Source of the DNA: Streptomyces albireticuli
Lineage (GTDB): Bacteria; Actinomycetota; Actinomycetes; Streptomycetales; Streptomycetaceae
Reading direction: 5' to 3'
DNA: 64,000 nucleotides
NCBI RefSeq assembly: GCF_002192455.1
Contig: NZ_CP021744.1
Coordinates: 1-64,000, forward strand
Positions 32,385 through 41,466 of this stretch are shown in pieces. The notes beneath the pieces were generated by a model. It did not search any database. It worked only from the letters and a program-made list of their open reading frames with translations, and had not been told where the DNA came from. Each line of letters opens with the position of its first letter. The stretch's first letter is position 1. A program made the position numbers and the translations under genes.

Positions 32385-35300
32385 AGGCGGTCCCGCTCGC
32401 GCAGGACAGTCAGCGCGGCGGCCCGCAGTGCGTCGTCGTCCAGGGCGGCGTACGCCGATACCGCCTCGGTGTAGGCGGCCCTGTCGGTGTGTTCGGCTGC
32501 CTGCCGGGACAGCGTGGTGGACATGGTCGGCTGGAAGACGCGCAGGTGGCGGAGGCGTCCGGCCAGGGCGACCAGCCGCGTTCCCGACCTGGTGCGGTGC
32601 GCGTCGCCGGTGCGCGGGCCGTGGTGGAGGTCGGCCATGCCGAGGGCGAGCAGCAGCGCGCCGCACAGCGGAAGGTCCGTGAGGTCCCTGTCCGGCCGGG
32701 GCGGCGCGGTGGTGCGGGGTGACAGAAGGGCCGGGAGCCTGTTCCGGAGGGTGGTGGTGAGGTCCTCGACGAGGTCGGGGCGGCCGTATCGCGCGTGTGC
32801 GGTCACGGCGGCGGCCTGGACCTCCAGGGCCCAGGGCTCCAGGTCCAGTTCGAGGTCAAGGTCGAGGTCGAGGACCGGGGCGGCGCCGGCCCGTACTCCT
32901 TCGGCGGCCCGGCGCCACAGGCGCAGCCCGGTTTCGGTGTCGCCGCGCGCGAGTGCGATCTCGGCGCGTACGCCGAGGCCGGGCGAGTGGATGTCCGGTG
33001 TGTCCTGGGGCTGGGTCAGTATCGCCTGGGCCACCCAGTGCTCGGCCTCGTCGAGGTCACCGGTGTGCAGGTGGGCGAGTGCCATGCTCCAGCGGATCCC
33101 GATCGGGTCGCCGTGGACGCCGAGCTCGTCAAGGACCTGTAGTGCCGACCGCAGGTGGTGCAGTGCTTGGTGTCCCTGCTCGGCCCGGAGGCACAGTCTG
33201 GCCGTCCGGGCGGGAGCCAGGACCTGGATCCACGGGATGCGCAGTCCTTCGAAGGCGTCGAGCATCCGCTGGGCCGCCGACAGTGCGCGGTCGGGGTCGT
33301 GGGCGTTCTCCCAGACGAGGCTGGCCGCGCAGTTGGCCGCGCCGGCGAGCAGTGGCTCGTCCCGGTCGCACAGGGTGTGCAGCACCGAGTGGTCGGGGCG
33401 CAGGAGTTCGGGTATGGCGCACAGGACGGTCGAGACGGCTCCGACGAGGGTGTGCGGCGGGGCCGGGGGCAGTTTGCGCAGGGCGGCGAGGGTGCGTGCC
33501 GCTCCGGGGGCGAATCCGAGGAACAGGCTCGTGGCGCACATGGCCGCGGCGGTCCGGGTGACCTCGGTGAGGTCGGGCCGGGGCCGGAAGTGGGAGAGCA
33601 GGGGGCCGGTGTCCTGGGCGAGCGGGACGAGGCGGGTGTAGTTGGCCTCGGTGGTCCACAGGGTCGCGAGCACGGCGGTGGTGGCCGCGACGGTGGCGCC
33701 GTCCTCCTGGGTGAGGCCGAGCCGCAGGGCCTGGACGAGGTTGTCCTGTTCGGCTCTGATCCGTTCCCAGGCGCCGAAGGGGTCGGTGCCGAAGAGCGCG
33801 TCGTGATGCCGCGTGCCGAAGTCGCGTGCCCAGGCCAGGTACTGGTGGGTGACGTGGTCGTCCTCGCCGGAGCGCGTCCGCTGGGCTGTGCAGAATTCCC
33901 GGATGGTCTCCAGCATCGCGAACCGTGCGCCGGAGGGTGTGTCCACCACTTTGAGCAGGGACTGGTCGGCCAGGTCGGTGAGTACCTCCAGGACTTCGGT
34001 GTCGTGGGAGGGGCCGTCGGGGTGTTCGCCGTCATCGAGCAGGTGCCGGGCGGCGTCCGCCGTGAAGCCGTTGGGGTAGACCGACAGGGCGCGCAGGGCT
34101 GCCTGGGCGGCCGGGTCCAGGAGGTTCCAGCTCCAGTCGACGACGGCGTGCAGGGTGCGGTGGCGGTGCGGGGCGTCGCGTGCGGTGCTCCGCAGCAGGG
34201 CGAACCGGTCCGCGAGCCGGTGGCTGATCTCCTCGGCCGTCATGACTCTTATCCGTGCCGCCGCCAGTTCCGCGGCGAGCGGCAGCCCGTCCAGGCGGCG
34301 GCACAGTTCGGTCACCGGCCCGGTGGGCAGTGCGGCGCCGGGGCGGGCGGAGCGGGCGCGCTGCCGGAACAGTTCGACGGTTGTCGGCAGGTCCAGTTCC
34401 GGCAGCGGGTACACCGATTCGGCGGAGATGCCCAAGGGAGCCCTGCTGGTGGTGAGTACCCGCAGGTCGCTGGTCCTCGATACCAGGGCCTGCACCAGGT
34501 GCGCGACGCCGCGGATCACGTGCTCGCAGTTGTCGAGGACCAGCAGCGCGGGGCCGGGTCCGAGCGCGCCCACGATGCCGGTGAGCAGGTCGGCGGGGAC
34601 GGTGGACGGGAGTGTCCGGGGGCGCGGCGGTTCGCCGGCTCCGAGGGCGGAGGCGACCTCGCCGGCCACGTCCGCGTCGCTGGTGATGCCGGCGAGTCCG
34701 ACCAGGTGCACCACCCGTTGCTCCGCCTCGCGGCTCACGGCGTGTGCGAGGCGGGTCTTGCCCAGTCCCCCGGGTCCGGTGATCGAGGTGACCCGGGAGG
34801 TCCGCAGCAGTTGTGTCACGGCGGCGGTGTCGGTGTCGCGGCCGAGCAGGGGGTTGGGGTCGTTGGGTACGCCGCGGCGTACCGTGGGGGCCGTTTCCCG
34901 CAGCAGTTCCTGGTGCAGGGCCCGTAGGGCGGGTCCTGGGTCGGCGCCGAGTTCTTCGCGCAGTGTGCGGCGGTAGCGGTCGTATGCGGTCAGGGCGGCG
35001 GCGGGTCCGGCGGTGGCCGCTTGGCAGCGCACCAGTTCGAGGAGCACTTCCTCGTCGCGGGGTAGCTCCCGTGCCAGGTCGGTGAGGGGTTCGGTCGCCT
35101 CGGCCCGGTGGCCGAGGCGTGCCAGGGCCAGGGCGCGGGTCCGTACGAGCGACCGGTACGCCGGGGCCCGTTCCGCGCGCAGCGCGGACACCGGGTCGCC
35201 GGGGGTGTCCTGCTCGCACCGGATGCCGTCGGTGCTCCACAGTGCCAGGCCCGCCTCGGCCTCCGTGAGGGCTTCCGTCAGGTCCCCGGCCCGTAGCCGT

Positions 35301-35617
35301 TCGCCGCTTGCCGCGGCGTGGAGCAGGACGGCGGAGGTGTCGACCTGCTCCTCGCCCAGCGCGAGGCGGTAGCCGGTCGTGGTGCCGGTTATCAGGTCGG
35401 CGCCGAGGAGGCCGCGGGCACGCGCGACCAACGTTTGCAGTGCCTTGGCGGGGTGCTGCGGCTTCTTGTCCGTCCAGAGGCCGTCCACCAGGGACGTCGT
35501 GCTGCGTCCCGTGCGCGGCTCGCCCGCCAGGAGGGCGAGCAGGCCGCGCAGCCTGGGTGCGGTGACTTCCTGGTCGCGGTAGGAAACCCGGCACAACAGC
35601 GTCAGTTCAATGGCCAT
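32381..35617 (-). CDS. Large SARP regulator with NB-ARC and TPR domains
   Basis: A 1078-aa protein. A winged-helix (residues 1-90) and BTAD module (D-T-S-A-V-L-L-H-A-A-A-S-G to about 240) precedes an ATPase domain. This has I-T-G-P-G-G-L-G-K-T-R-L-A near residue 285, L-L-V-L-D-N-C-E-H as Walker B and L-T-T-S-R-A-P-L sensor. The long C-terminal tetratricopeptide region ends RERDRL. This is the LuxR/AfsR-like NTPase-SARP class that activates clusters in response to nucleotide or ligand state. The start ATG at 35617 is chosen because upstream codons are not protein-like. It probably activates the downstream exported-protein gene and itself. Confidence 0.9.
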   Translation of the reverse strand: MAIELTLLCRVSYRDQEVTAPRLRGLLALLAGEPRTGRSTTSLVDGLWTDKKPQHPAKALQTLVARARGLLGADLITGTTTGYRLALGEEQVDTSAVLLHAAASGERLRAGDLTEALTEAEAGLALWSTDGIRCEQDTPGDPVSALRAERAPAYRSLVRTRALALARLGHRAEATEPLTDLARELPRDEEVLLELVRCQAATAGPAAALTAYDRYRRTLREELGADPGPALRALHQELLRETAPTVRRGVPNDPNPLLGRDTDTAAVTQLLRTSRVTSITGPGGLGKTRLAHAVSREAEQRVVHLVGLAGITSDADVAGEVASALGAGEPPRPRTLPSTVPADLLTGIVGALGPGPALLVLDNCEHVIRGVAHLVQALVSRTSDLRVLTTSRAPLGISAESVYPLPELDLPTTVELFRQRARSARPGAALPTGPVTELCRRLDGLPLAAELAAARIRVMTAEEISHRLADRFALLRSTARDAPHRHRTLHAVVDWSWNLLDPAAQAALRALSVYPNGFTADAARHLLDDGEHPDGPSHDTEVLEVLTDLADQSLLKVVDTPSGARFAMLETIREFCTAQRTRSGEDDHVTHQYLAWARDFGTRHHDALFGTDPFGAWERIRAEQDNLVQALRLGLTQEDGATVAATTAVLATLWTTEANYTRLVPLAQDTGPLLSHFRPRPDLTEVTRTAAAMCATSLFLGFAPGAARTLAALRKLPPAPPHTLVGAVSTVLCAIPELLRPDHSVLHTLCDRDEPLLAGAANCAASLVWENAHDPDRALSAAQRMLDAFEGLRIPWIQVLAPARTARLCLRAEQGHQALHHLRSALQVLDELGVHGDPIGIRWSMALAHLHTGDLDEAEHWVAQAILTQPQDTPDIHSPGLGVRAEIALARGDTETGLRLWRRAAEGVRAGAAPVLDLDLDLELDLEPWALEVQAAAVTAHARYGRPDLVEDLTTTLRNRLPALLSPRTTAPPRPDRDLTDLPLCGALLLALGMADLHHGPRTGDAHRTRSGTRLVALAGRLRHLRVFQPTMSTTLSRQAAEHTDRAAYTEAVSAYAALDDDALRAAALTVLRERDRL

Positions 35618-35799
35618 CGAAACAGTCAAGCAGCCGTTCCGCGGGCGGCGGCGTGTTCGGCATATTGTGATCATCCGGTGCCGGTGGAGGTGTGCTGGGC
35701 CTGCGTGCCGGGCCGGCCGCCGGGGATCGGTATGGCGAGGTCGCGGTCCGCTGCGGAGCTGCCGTCCGGACCGACGCCGTCGTCCGTGGCTGCTGTCGT

Positions 35800-36123
35800 C
35801 CGTGGCCACGCTCGCGCCCCGATCACCTGGGCGGCGACAAAGCGTGCTCGTCCCGCCGGAATCGCCGGTACCTGCGGCGTCGGCAGATCAAGCCCACCAT
35901 CCCCGAACGCAAGGACCAGCGGGCCCACCGCCGGCGCCGCGGCAGCGCGGGCGGCAGGCCCACCGGCTTCGACAAGACGATCTACAAGCGCCGCAACGAA
36001 GTCGAGCGAACGATCAACATCCTCAAGGGCTTCCGCGCGGTCGCCACCCGATTCGACAAGAGGGCGTACATCTTCCACGGCACCGTGACCGTCGCTGCCC
36101 TGCGCCTCTGGCTCCGCTCATGA
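35800..36123 (+). pseudogene. IS5-family transposase, C-terminal remnant
   Basis: Starts without a start codon near 35800 and reads G-G-D-K-A-C-S-S-R-R, R-R-R-Q-I-K-P-T-I-P-E-R-K, G-G-R-P-T-G-F-D-K-T-I-Y-K-R-R-N-E-V-E-R-T-I-N and FHGTVTVAALRLWLRS, ending at 36123. The Y/K-x-R-N-x-V-E-R motif holds the final catalytic Glu of the IS5 DDE domain; the first two Asp regions are missing. A similar remnant on the other strand is at 43322-43606. No inverted-repeat end was recognised here. Confidence 0.85.
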
Positions 36124-36244
36124 CCTGCCGGACAGACCGTGGTCCCCTATACGAGGGAAGTCTGCGCCGGCCGCACGTAACCGCCGACCGCTGGGGCAGT
36201 GGTGAGCTGATAGGCGACCGCCTGCCGACGAGACGGAGCAGCGA

Positions 36245-36889
36245 TTGCGCACGCGCGGCACGTACGAGGCAGCCCCTTCTCCGGCGAACGGCTCCATACC
36301 GTCACTGGGTTACGCCCTGTTCGCCACCCGCTGGCTCCAGGCCCCCTTGTACTTCGGGCTCGTGGCTGCCCAGGCCGTCTACGTGTGGGAATTCTTCGGC
36401 GAGCTCCGCACCCTCATCCACGGTGTGGTCACTGGAGCTTCGGACGAGAACATGGTGATGCTCGGCGTCCTGAAACTGGTCGACGTCGTCATGATCGCCA
36501 ACCTGCTGATCATGGTGATCATCGGTGGTTACGAGACCTTCGTCTCCCGTATCGGACTCCAGGGCCACAAGGACCAGCCGGAATGGCTCTCGCACGTCAA
36601 CTCGAACGTGCTCAAGGTCAAACTCGCCATGGCGATCGTGGGCATCTCGTCCATCCACCTGCTACAGATGTTCGTCAACATCCACCACACCTCCCGCCAG
36701 GAACTACTGTGGGGGACGATCATCCACATGGCTTTCATCGCCTCCGCCTGCCTCCTCGCCTACATGGCAGGCCCCATGGAAGCCAAGGCGACCCTGCTGG
36801 AACAGCAAAGCCACACCATCCCCCCGCAGCGCCCCCACAACCCCGCTGACAGCCCCGCACCCCCAGCTGCCAGCGAGCGCCCCGAATAG
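36245..36889 (+). CDS. UPF0114 / YqhA-family membrane protein
   Basis: A 214-aa protein with four hydrophobic segments (about residues 33-52, 72-98, 128-150, 162-182). The sequences V-D-V-V-M-I-A-N-L-L-I-M-V-I-I-G-G-Y-E-T-F-V-S and H-V-N-S-N-V-L-K-V-K-L-A-M-A-I-V-G-I-S-S-I-H-L-L match the TIGR00645/YqhA family of inner-membrane proteins with no proven function. A Pro-rich cytoplasmic tail ends it. The start is the TTG at 36245 with GGAG upstream; a later start is possible. It follows the IS5 relic and may have arrived with it. Confidence 0.8.
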   Translation: MRTRGTYEAAPSPANGSIPSLGYALFATRWLQAPLYFGLVAAQAVYVWEFFGELRTLIHGVVTGASDENMVMLGVLKLVDVVMIANLLIMVIIGGYETFVSRIGLQGHKDQPEWLSHVNSNVLKVKLAMAIVGISSIHLLQMFVNIHHTSRQELLWGTIIHMAFIASACLLAYMAGPMEAKATLLEQQSHTIPPQRPHNPADSPAPPAASERPE

Positions 36890-36930
36890 CACCAGCAACC
36901 GCATGCCGCACCGACCCGTCGGACACCCCC

Positions 36931-37091
36931 CTAGCCGAACTTGACGAAGGTCGGGAACGGAGCCGCGTAGTCGGCCGATTGCCGGGAGCCAAGGAACCTG
37001 CTGGTGGAGGTGCAGCTGCTGTTCGTGTACAGCCTGGCGTCGGTGTCGGTGTCCTTGAGGACGTGCTCCGCCCCGCCGGGGATGGGGCATC
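36931..37091 (-). pseudogene. C-terminal relic of a small secreted beta-protein
   Basis: About 50 codons ending at the TAG at 36931-36933 read V-L-K-D-T-D-T-D-A-R-L-Y-T-N-S-S-C-T-S, then F-L-G-S-R-Q-S-A-D-Y-A-A-P-F-P-T-F-V-K-F-G. The Y-T-N-x-x-C and closing F-K-x-F-like pattern is that of small crystallin-like exported proteins of Streptomyces. An in-frame stop precedes it, so the N-terminus and signal peptide are lost. Confidence 0.45.
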
Positions 37092-37324
37092 AGCCGGGCC
37101 CACCGGTCCGCCGCCTCGGGGTGCGCGGCGGTCGCAGCGAGAAAGGCAACCGGGCGGGGCGGCAGATCGCTACGGCCCGCAGCCTGACCACCCGCCCCTC
37201 GGACCTGTGCGGTCACAGCGCTAGCACTCGGGATCGTGCTCCGCCATCCCCTGTGTTGGGCATTGGCACGGCGCCGGTTGACCGGCGCGACGCTGAGCCG
37301 TTCAAGCGTCCTTTGGAGGCAGCG

Positions 37325-37912
37325 ATGAACAGACGCGGCACCGGTTGGCGTGCCCGGCGCTTATCCAGATGGTTCGTGCCGGCCCTGGCACCGGCGACGG
37401 CCCTGGCGGTTTCGGCTCCCGCGCATGCCGGCACGGTGGTGCACACGAATGGCTTCGAGGGCCGCCAGCTCGACTTCTGGGACCGCCAGACGGGCGGCGA
37501 CGGCAACACCGGATTCGAGCTCGGCCTCGGAACCGCCAACAGCGGACAGAACAACGGCTGGCTCTACGCCAGCCAGGGCTGGGCACGCGAAGGCACATGG
37601 GCGGCGATCAACGGCACGTCGGCGAACTCCGTCTGCTCCGCCCGGGTCCACGCCAGGCCCTTCCAGGACCTGGAGTTCGCCCTGCGGATCTGGGACGCCC
37701 GCGGCAACAAGCTGGCCGATGCCACGACCTGGCTCACGGCCAACGGCCGGTACCAAGCCGTCTCGACCGCCACGTGGTCCCCGTGGGGATACACGAACGT
37801 GTTCGCCGAAGCCGTCATCGGCTCGTACGGGGCGGCCAAGACGGTGCGCGTGGACGACCTGACGGTGCAGTGCGGCACCGACAGCTCGCCGCAGCGGGCG
37901 AGCCGGCACTGA
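37325..37912 (+). CDS. Secreted carbohydrate-binding-like protein
   Basis: A 195-aa exported protein. It has a long basic start (N-R-R-G-T-G-W-R-A-R-R-L-S-R-W-F), a hydrophobic core and cleavage after P-A-H-A (about residue 36). The mature part is all-beta with many aromatics (TNGFEGRQLDFWDRQ, W-L-Y-A-S-Q-G-W-A, E-F-A-L-R-I-W-D-A-R-G-N-K, ATWSPWGYTNVFAEAV, V-R-V-D-D-L-T-V-Q-C). The closing V-D-D-L-x-V-x-C strand is typical of jelly-roll, galactose-binding-like folds. Two Cys. The start ATG at 37325 has GGAGG six bases upstream. Ligand unknown; monocistronic. Confidence 0.75.
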   Translation: MNRRGTGWRARRLSRWFVPALAPATALAVSAPAHAGTVVHTNGFEGRQLDFWDRQTGGDGNTGFELGLGTANSGQNNGWLYASQGWAREGTWAAINGTSANSVCSARVHARPFQDLEFALRIWDARGNKLADATTWLTANGRYQAVSTATWSPWGYTNVFAEAVIGSYGAAKTVRVDDLTVQCGTDSSPQRASRH

Positions 37913-38198
37913 CCCTCTTCCGTTCAGTGCCCGGGCAGTGTGCTGCTGAATTGATCCCCCAAGAAGTGAGCACGGTTTCCGGAGTCCCGGTCCGGTCCGT
38001 TCCCGGGGCTCCGCTTTCGTGCGCGCGGCGCGCTCAGCGGTGCTCAGTGGTGCCGGATTCCGGTGCGGATACGAGCCAGCAGCCGTACGCACAAGGGGAG
38101 TTGGCCGAGCGGAGATGTCCGGTACGGCACGGCGGCTCCCGGGGCTCCTGCTGTTATTGTGACCGGTCGATTCAGTTCGCGGGTCAATGGGGGAAACT

Positions 38199-38792
38199 GT
38201 GCCGAAGTCGCGGCGTGTCATAGCCTGGTTCATCGATTTCGCTCTGGTGGTCGCGGCAGCGGCGCTGCTCGCGGTGTTCACCTTCCAGCGGATCTCCGGT
38301 CTCCTCACCGACGTGCCCGAGCTGGCCGCCGGGGGCAGCTGGCAGTTCCTGACGTCCCAGGGTGACGTGACCGTAGCCGCGCAGGGGCTCGGGGAGTCGC
38401 TGTGGAGAAAGGCCGTGGGCTATGTCCAGCAGGCTTTTGTGCTGCTGGCGGTCGTCACGTTCCTGTACCAGTGGGCCTGTCTCTCCTTCGCCGGACGGAC
38501 TCTCGGGAAGGCGCTGACGGGGCTGCGCGTCACGCCCCGTACCCCGCGCCGCGCGGCACTGCGGGCCGCTGTCACCACGTCAGCCGACGTGGCCCTGTAC
38601 GCCGTGGCCTGCTGCCTGCTCGTGGAGGGGCTGTTCTTCCTGTCCGTCGTGTGCTGGGCCGCGGCCGTGGCCCTCTTCCTGCTCAACGCCCTTCCGGTGG
38701 TCACCCCCTCTCGCCGCTCCCTGGCCGACCGTGTGGCCGGCACGTCCGTCGCGGGAGTGACCCTGCCCCGGCTGGCGCGCCCCAGCTGGTGA
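38199..38792 (+). CDS. RDD-family membrane protein
   Basis: A 197-aa membrane protein with the three RDD-family signatures in order: R-R-V-I-A-W-F-I-D-F at the first helix, G-R-T-L-G-K-A-L-T-G-L-R-V before helix 3, and S-L-A-D-R-V-A-G-T at the end. Four helices are predicted. RDD proteins are proposed Na+/H+ antiporters or accessory transport proteins. GTG 38199 is preferred because GGGGGAA lies five bases upstream; an in-frame ATG at 38187 overlaps that ribosome site. The gene is convergent with the DUF1232 gene. Confidence 0.8.
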   Translation: MPKSRRVIAWFIDFALVVAAAALLAVFTFQRISGLLTDVPELAAGGSWQFLTSQGDVTVAAQGLGESLWRKAVGYVQQAFVLLAVVTFLYQWACLSFAGRTLGKALTGLRVTPRTPRRAALRAAVTTSADVALYAVACCLLVEGLFFLSVVCWAAAVALFLLNALPVVTPSRRSLADRVAGTSVAGVTLPRLARPSW

Positions 38793-38836
38793 CGAGGTGA
38801 TCGGGTGTGCCGCGGCTTTTGCCGGTTCGGGCAGCC

Positions 38837-39139
38837 TCACCGCGGTGGCGTGGACCCGCTCGTCACCGCGGCACGACGGGCGGCGCCCCGGAGTGAGCGC
38901 AGGGCCAGGAGCAGGACGCCGATGTCGTCCAGGTAGACAGGGTCGGGGATGAGGTCGACCGGGGAGACGAGGTAGAGCAGGGCTCCCCAGAAGACCAGCT
39001 TGTTCGTCTCGGGCACGCCCACCTGGCGCAGCAGCCGCCGGGCCCGGACGAGCCGGACCGCCACGAGTACGGCGGCCGCGGCGGCCGCCACCAGCAAAAG
39101 GGTCGCGCCGCAGATCAGGGCCCAGGATCCGATGCTCAT
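38837..39139 (-). CDS. DUF1232 (YkvA-like) membrane protein
   Basis: A 100-aa protein with an N-terminal transmembrane helix (W-A-L-I-C-G-A-T-L-L-L-V-A). It carries the DUF1232 signature L-L-Y-L-V-S-P-V-D-L-I-P-D-P-V-Y-L-D-D-I-G near residues 52-75, in which the Pro-Asp-Leu-Ile-Pro core is invariant. Unknown function, common in bacteria. ATG 39139 is preferred over 39178 because the family starts near here, although the AAGGGG is rather far upstream. Confidence 0.8.
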   Translation of the reverse strand: MSIGSWALICGATLLLVAAAAAAVLVAVRLVRARRLLRQVGVPETNKLVFWGALLYLVSPVDLIPDPVYLDDIGVLLLALRSLRGAARRAAVTSGSTPPR

Positions 39140-39747
39140 ACCGAACCGTGTACCCCTTGCCGTCTCCCTACCGCTCACTCTTGTGGGCCGTCCGCCTCAT
39201 CGTCCACCGGTGACACCGGCGTCCCGGCTCCTCGGGGCCGTGGCCGTGCCGCCGGTGACGGCTTGGCCGATGCCGCGGTCGCGAGGGGGCGAGCCTGCCG
39301 TGCATGCCTGCCCCCGGGCGGGGGCGCAGCAGGGCCGGCTGGTGGTCGGGGGCGAGGAGGGGCGGCGGTGGGCTGGCCGGGTGGCTGCTGTTCGCGCTTC
39401 GGCTCGGTGGGTCGGGCGTCGGTGTCGTCCGGGACGGCGGCTATCCGGAGGGTACGGGTGAGTAAGCCCCTGTTTCGGTCAGAACGTGGCCTGCCAGCCT
39501 GGCGGCCGCGGTTTCGTCATGATCGTGATGACTCCGGATGATCCCGGCTTCGCACCGGTCGGTCGCCGTCCGTGCGTACAACGCCGTAGCCGACGCCGGG
39601 TGGCCTGCCGGTCCGCCGGGGTTCGTGCGCAAACCGTGCGGATGAGTACCGACGAAGGCGTACAACCTTTCATCGTCCATTTAGGTTCCCACCGCACCTA
39701 TCGCCCGGACATCATGCGTGGGTCCACCAAACGGAGAGGAATACACC
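39140..39747. other. Intergenic region
   Basis: 608 bp with no supported gene on either strand. Open frames are long but have antisense-like composition. The SH3-like gene has GGAGAGGA at 39734-39741 as ribosome site. Nothing else is seen. Confidence 0.35.
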
Positions 39748-40131
39748 ATGAACATAGCCAGACCGGTAGCAATCACGGCCGCGGCGGCTCTGCTCGGCGG
39801 CGGGCTTCTGCTCGCTCCCTCCGCCACGGCCACGCCCGCCACCGGCACCCAGGCCGCTCCGACCGCCGAGCTCCTGAGCTGTTCGCACTCGTGGTCCAAC
39901 AAGGACGCGGACAAGGAGAAGGTCACGAAAAGCGGCGTGCGGTACCGCGTCGGCCCGCATACGAGCTGTGCCGCCCTCGGGCAGATCGACAAGGGGGCCA
40001 CCGTCTACTTCCACTGTTACACCCGCACCCAGGACGACGGGACCTGGTCGCACGTGAGGATCAAGGGCACCGACCGCCAGGGATGGGTGAAGGACACCCT
40101 GATCGACGGCGGCAGCCAGAAGCTGTGCTGA
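39748..40131 (+). CDS. Secreted SH3-domain-like protein
   Basis: A 127-aa exported protein. The signal peptide M-N-I-A-R-P-V-A-I-T-A-A-A-A-L-L is cleaved near S-A-T-A-T-P (about residue 29). The mature part resembles one bacterial SH3 domain: V-R-Y-R-V-G-P-H-T-S-C-A-A-L-G-Q-I-D-K-G-A-T-V-Y, C-Y-T-R-T-Q-D-D-G-T-W-S-H-V-R-I, G-W-V-K-D-T-L-I. Such domains bind cell-wall peptides. Four Cys. The start ATG at 39748 has GGAGAGGA seven bases upstream. It faces another exported-protein gene (40155-40616) across 23 bp. Confidence 0.8.
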   Translation: MNIARPVAITAAAALLGGGLLLAPSATATPATGTQAAPTAELLSCSHSWSNKDADKEKVTKSGVRYRVGPHTSCAALGQIDKGATVYFHCYTRTQDDGTWSHVRIKGTDRQGWVKDTLIDGGSQKLC

Positions 40132-40154
40132 CGGCGGCCCGCTAGAGGGGCGGT

Positions 40155-40616
40155 TCAGGGGCACCGGGGCAGGCCGGGGACGGGGCTGTCGTTGTCTCCG
40201 CCGCTGAGATAGACGACGGAGACCCAGACGCGGCGGTGACCGCTGTCGTCGTCGGTCAGCCCCCAGTAGTGGTTGTAGTAGCGGCCGTCGGAGTAGTAGC
40301 CGCCCCAGATCTGGCAGAAGAAGTAGTTGGTGCCGGCGTTGAGGCGCCCGACGGGCCGGCCGGTACAGGAGTCGGTCTGGTCGGTGGTCGTGCACTCGTA
40401 GGACGGAGCGGTCTTCCACACCCGGCAGTTGTACTTGCCCCCGCCGGCGCCGGAGCAGCCGGCCAGAGCCGCGCCCCGGGCCTCGGCCGCCCCGGCGGAC
40501 ACCCCCGCCGCGGCGGCCGTACGGTGTGCCACGGACGCCGTCGCCGTGGCGGGCACGGCCGGGCCCAGTGCTCCGAGCAGGGCGAGGACGACGACGGGGA
40601 TTCCTCTCGTCTTCAT
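40155..40616 (-). CDS. Small secreted Cys/Tyr-rich protein
   Basis: A 153-aa exported protein with signal peptide M-K-T-R-G-I-P-V-V-V-L-A-L and cleavage near A-T-A (about residue 26). After a low-complexity Ala/Gly stretch comes C-S-G-A-G-G-G-K-Y-N-C, then Y-E-C-T-T-T-D-Q-T-D-S-C, then Y-F-F-C-Q-I-W-G-G-Y-Y-S-D-G-R-Y-Y and L-P-R-C-P. Six Cys suggest three disulfides. The C-x-G-x-G-G-G-K-Y-x-C element is shared with the 10380-10814 protein. The start ATG at 40616 has AGGGAG ten bases upstream. Function unknown. Confidence 0.75.
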   Translation of the reverse strand: MKTRGIPVVVLALLGALGPAVPATATASVAHRTAAAAGVSAGAAEARGAALAGCSGAGGGKYNCRVWKTAPSYECTTTDQTDSCTGRPVGRLNAGTNYFFCQIWGGYYSDGRYYNHYWGLTDDDSGHRRVWVSVVYLSGGDNDSPVPGLPRCP

Positions 40617-40830
40617 GTCACTGATCTCCCTTCCCTCTTCGCGCTGACGTGGTGCCCGTGCTCCAGGAGCCGGCCGCGCCGCCGCGCCTTGCGGTCCGGG
40701 CATGCGGCCGAAGCGCCGGCCCCGCGGGCGGCCGGGGGCCGACCGGGCAGGGCGCGTCCCCGGCACGGTCAGCGGGTGACCGGGGCAAAGGGCGACCAGG
40801 GCGGCCCGGTCGCCCTCGCCGCCTCGGGGC

Positions 40831-41466
40831 TCAGCCGTCGAGGAGGTTGGTGATCAGCTTGCGCAGCCGCCCCTCGGCGACCGGAAGGACACCGTGTACG
40901 AGCTGCGCGCCGTAGACGACGGCGGTCCCGGCGGGCGGGGCGCTGGTCCAGCGGGTGCGGGGGACGGCGCCGAGCCACGCGTTGTGCGTGCCGCCGTCGT
41001 CCGGGATGTCGCGCGCGAAGCGCGTGCCGGGGGCGAACGCGCTGCCCGGGCCTGCGGCGCGGTCGGTCCACAGGGCGTCGGAAGAGCACGTGTCGACGAA
41101 GAACTCGCCGCCGCGTGCGGCCTCCTGGAGGTGGAAGGCCACCCGGGCGACGCGCTGGGGCCGCGCGCCGGGGTCGGGCACGCCGTGGAGATGCGGATCG
41201 ATCCGGTCCCCCGGTGCCAGGTCGTGGTAGTTCCAGGGGGTGCAGGCGGCCACGGACGGGAAGACCCGGCGGATGCCCGGAAGGGCCCGTCGGAAACCGG
41301 CTTCCAGGATCTCCTGGGCGGTGTCCGGTGGTACGAGGGCGGCGCTGGGCCGCTCGGGGACCCAGCCGGTCGCTTCGAGGTGCTCGTCCAGCACCTTGAT
41401 CAGCGAGTGCCTCTCGTCGGGGGTGAGGAACCCTTCGACGGTGTGGACGGCCAGGGTCTCGGTCAT
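40831..41466 (-). CDS. 2-oxoglutarate/Fe(II) oxygenase-like protein
   Basis: A 211-aa protein with the layout of prolyl-4-hydroxylase-type 2OG oxygenases. The order is E-G-F-L-T-P-D-E-R near the start, the metal region W-N-Y-H-D-L-A-P-G-D-R-I-D-P-H-L-H-G, a strand A-R-V-A-F-H-L-Q-E, then V-V-Y-G-A-Q-L-V-H-G-V as the second His, and R-K-L-I-T-N-L with the 2OG-binding basic residue. The usual H-x-D appears as P-H-L-H, so either His-x-His replaces it or another Asp is the ligand. Cytosolic. The start ATG at 41466 is not well supported; a GTG at 41487 is possible. Confidence 0.65.
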   Translation of the reverse strand: MTETLAVHTVEGFLTPDERHSLIKVLDEHLEATGWVPERPSAALVPPDTAQEILEAGFRRALPGIRRVFPSVAACTPWNYHDLAPGDRIDPHLHGVPDPGARPQRVARVAFHLQEAARGGEFFVDTCSSDALWTDRAAGPGSAFAPGTRFARDIPDDGGTHNAWLGAVPRTRWTSAPPAGTAVVYGAQLVHGVLPVAEGRLRKLITNLLDG

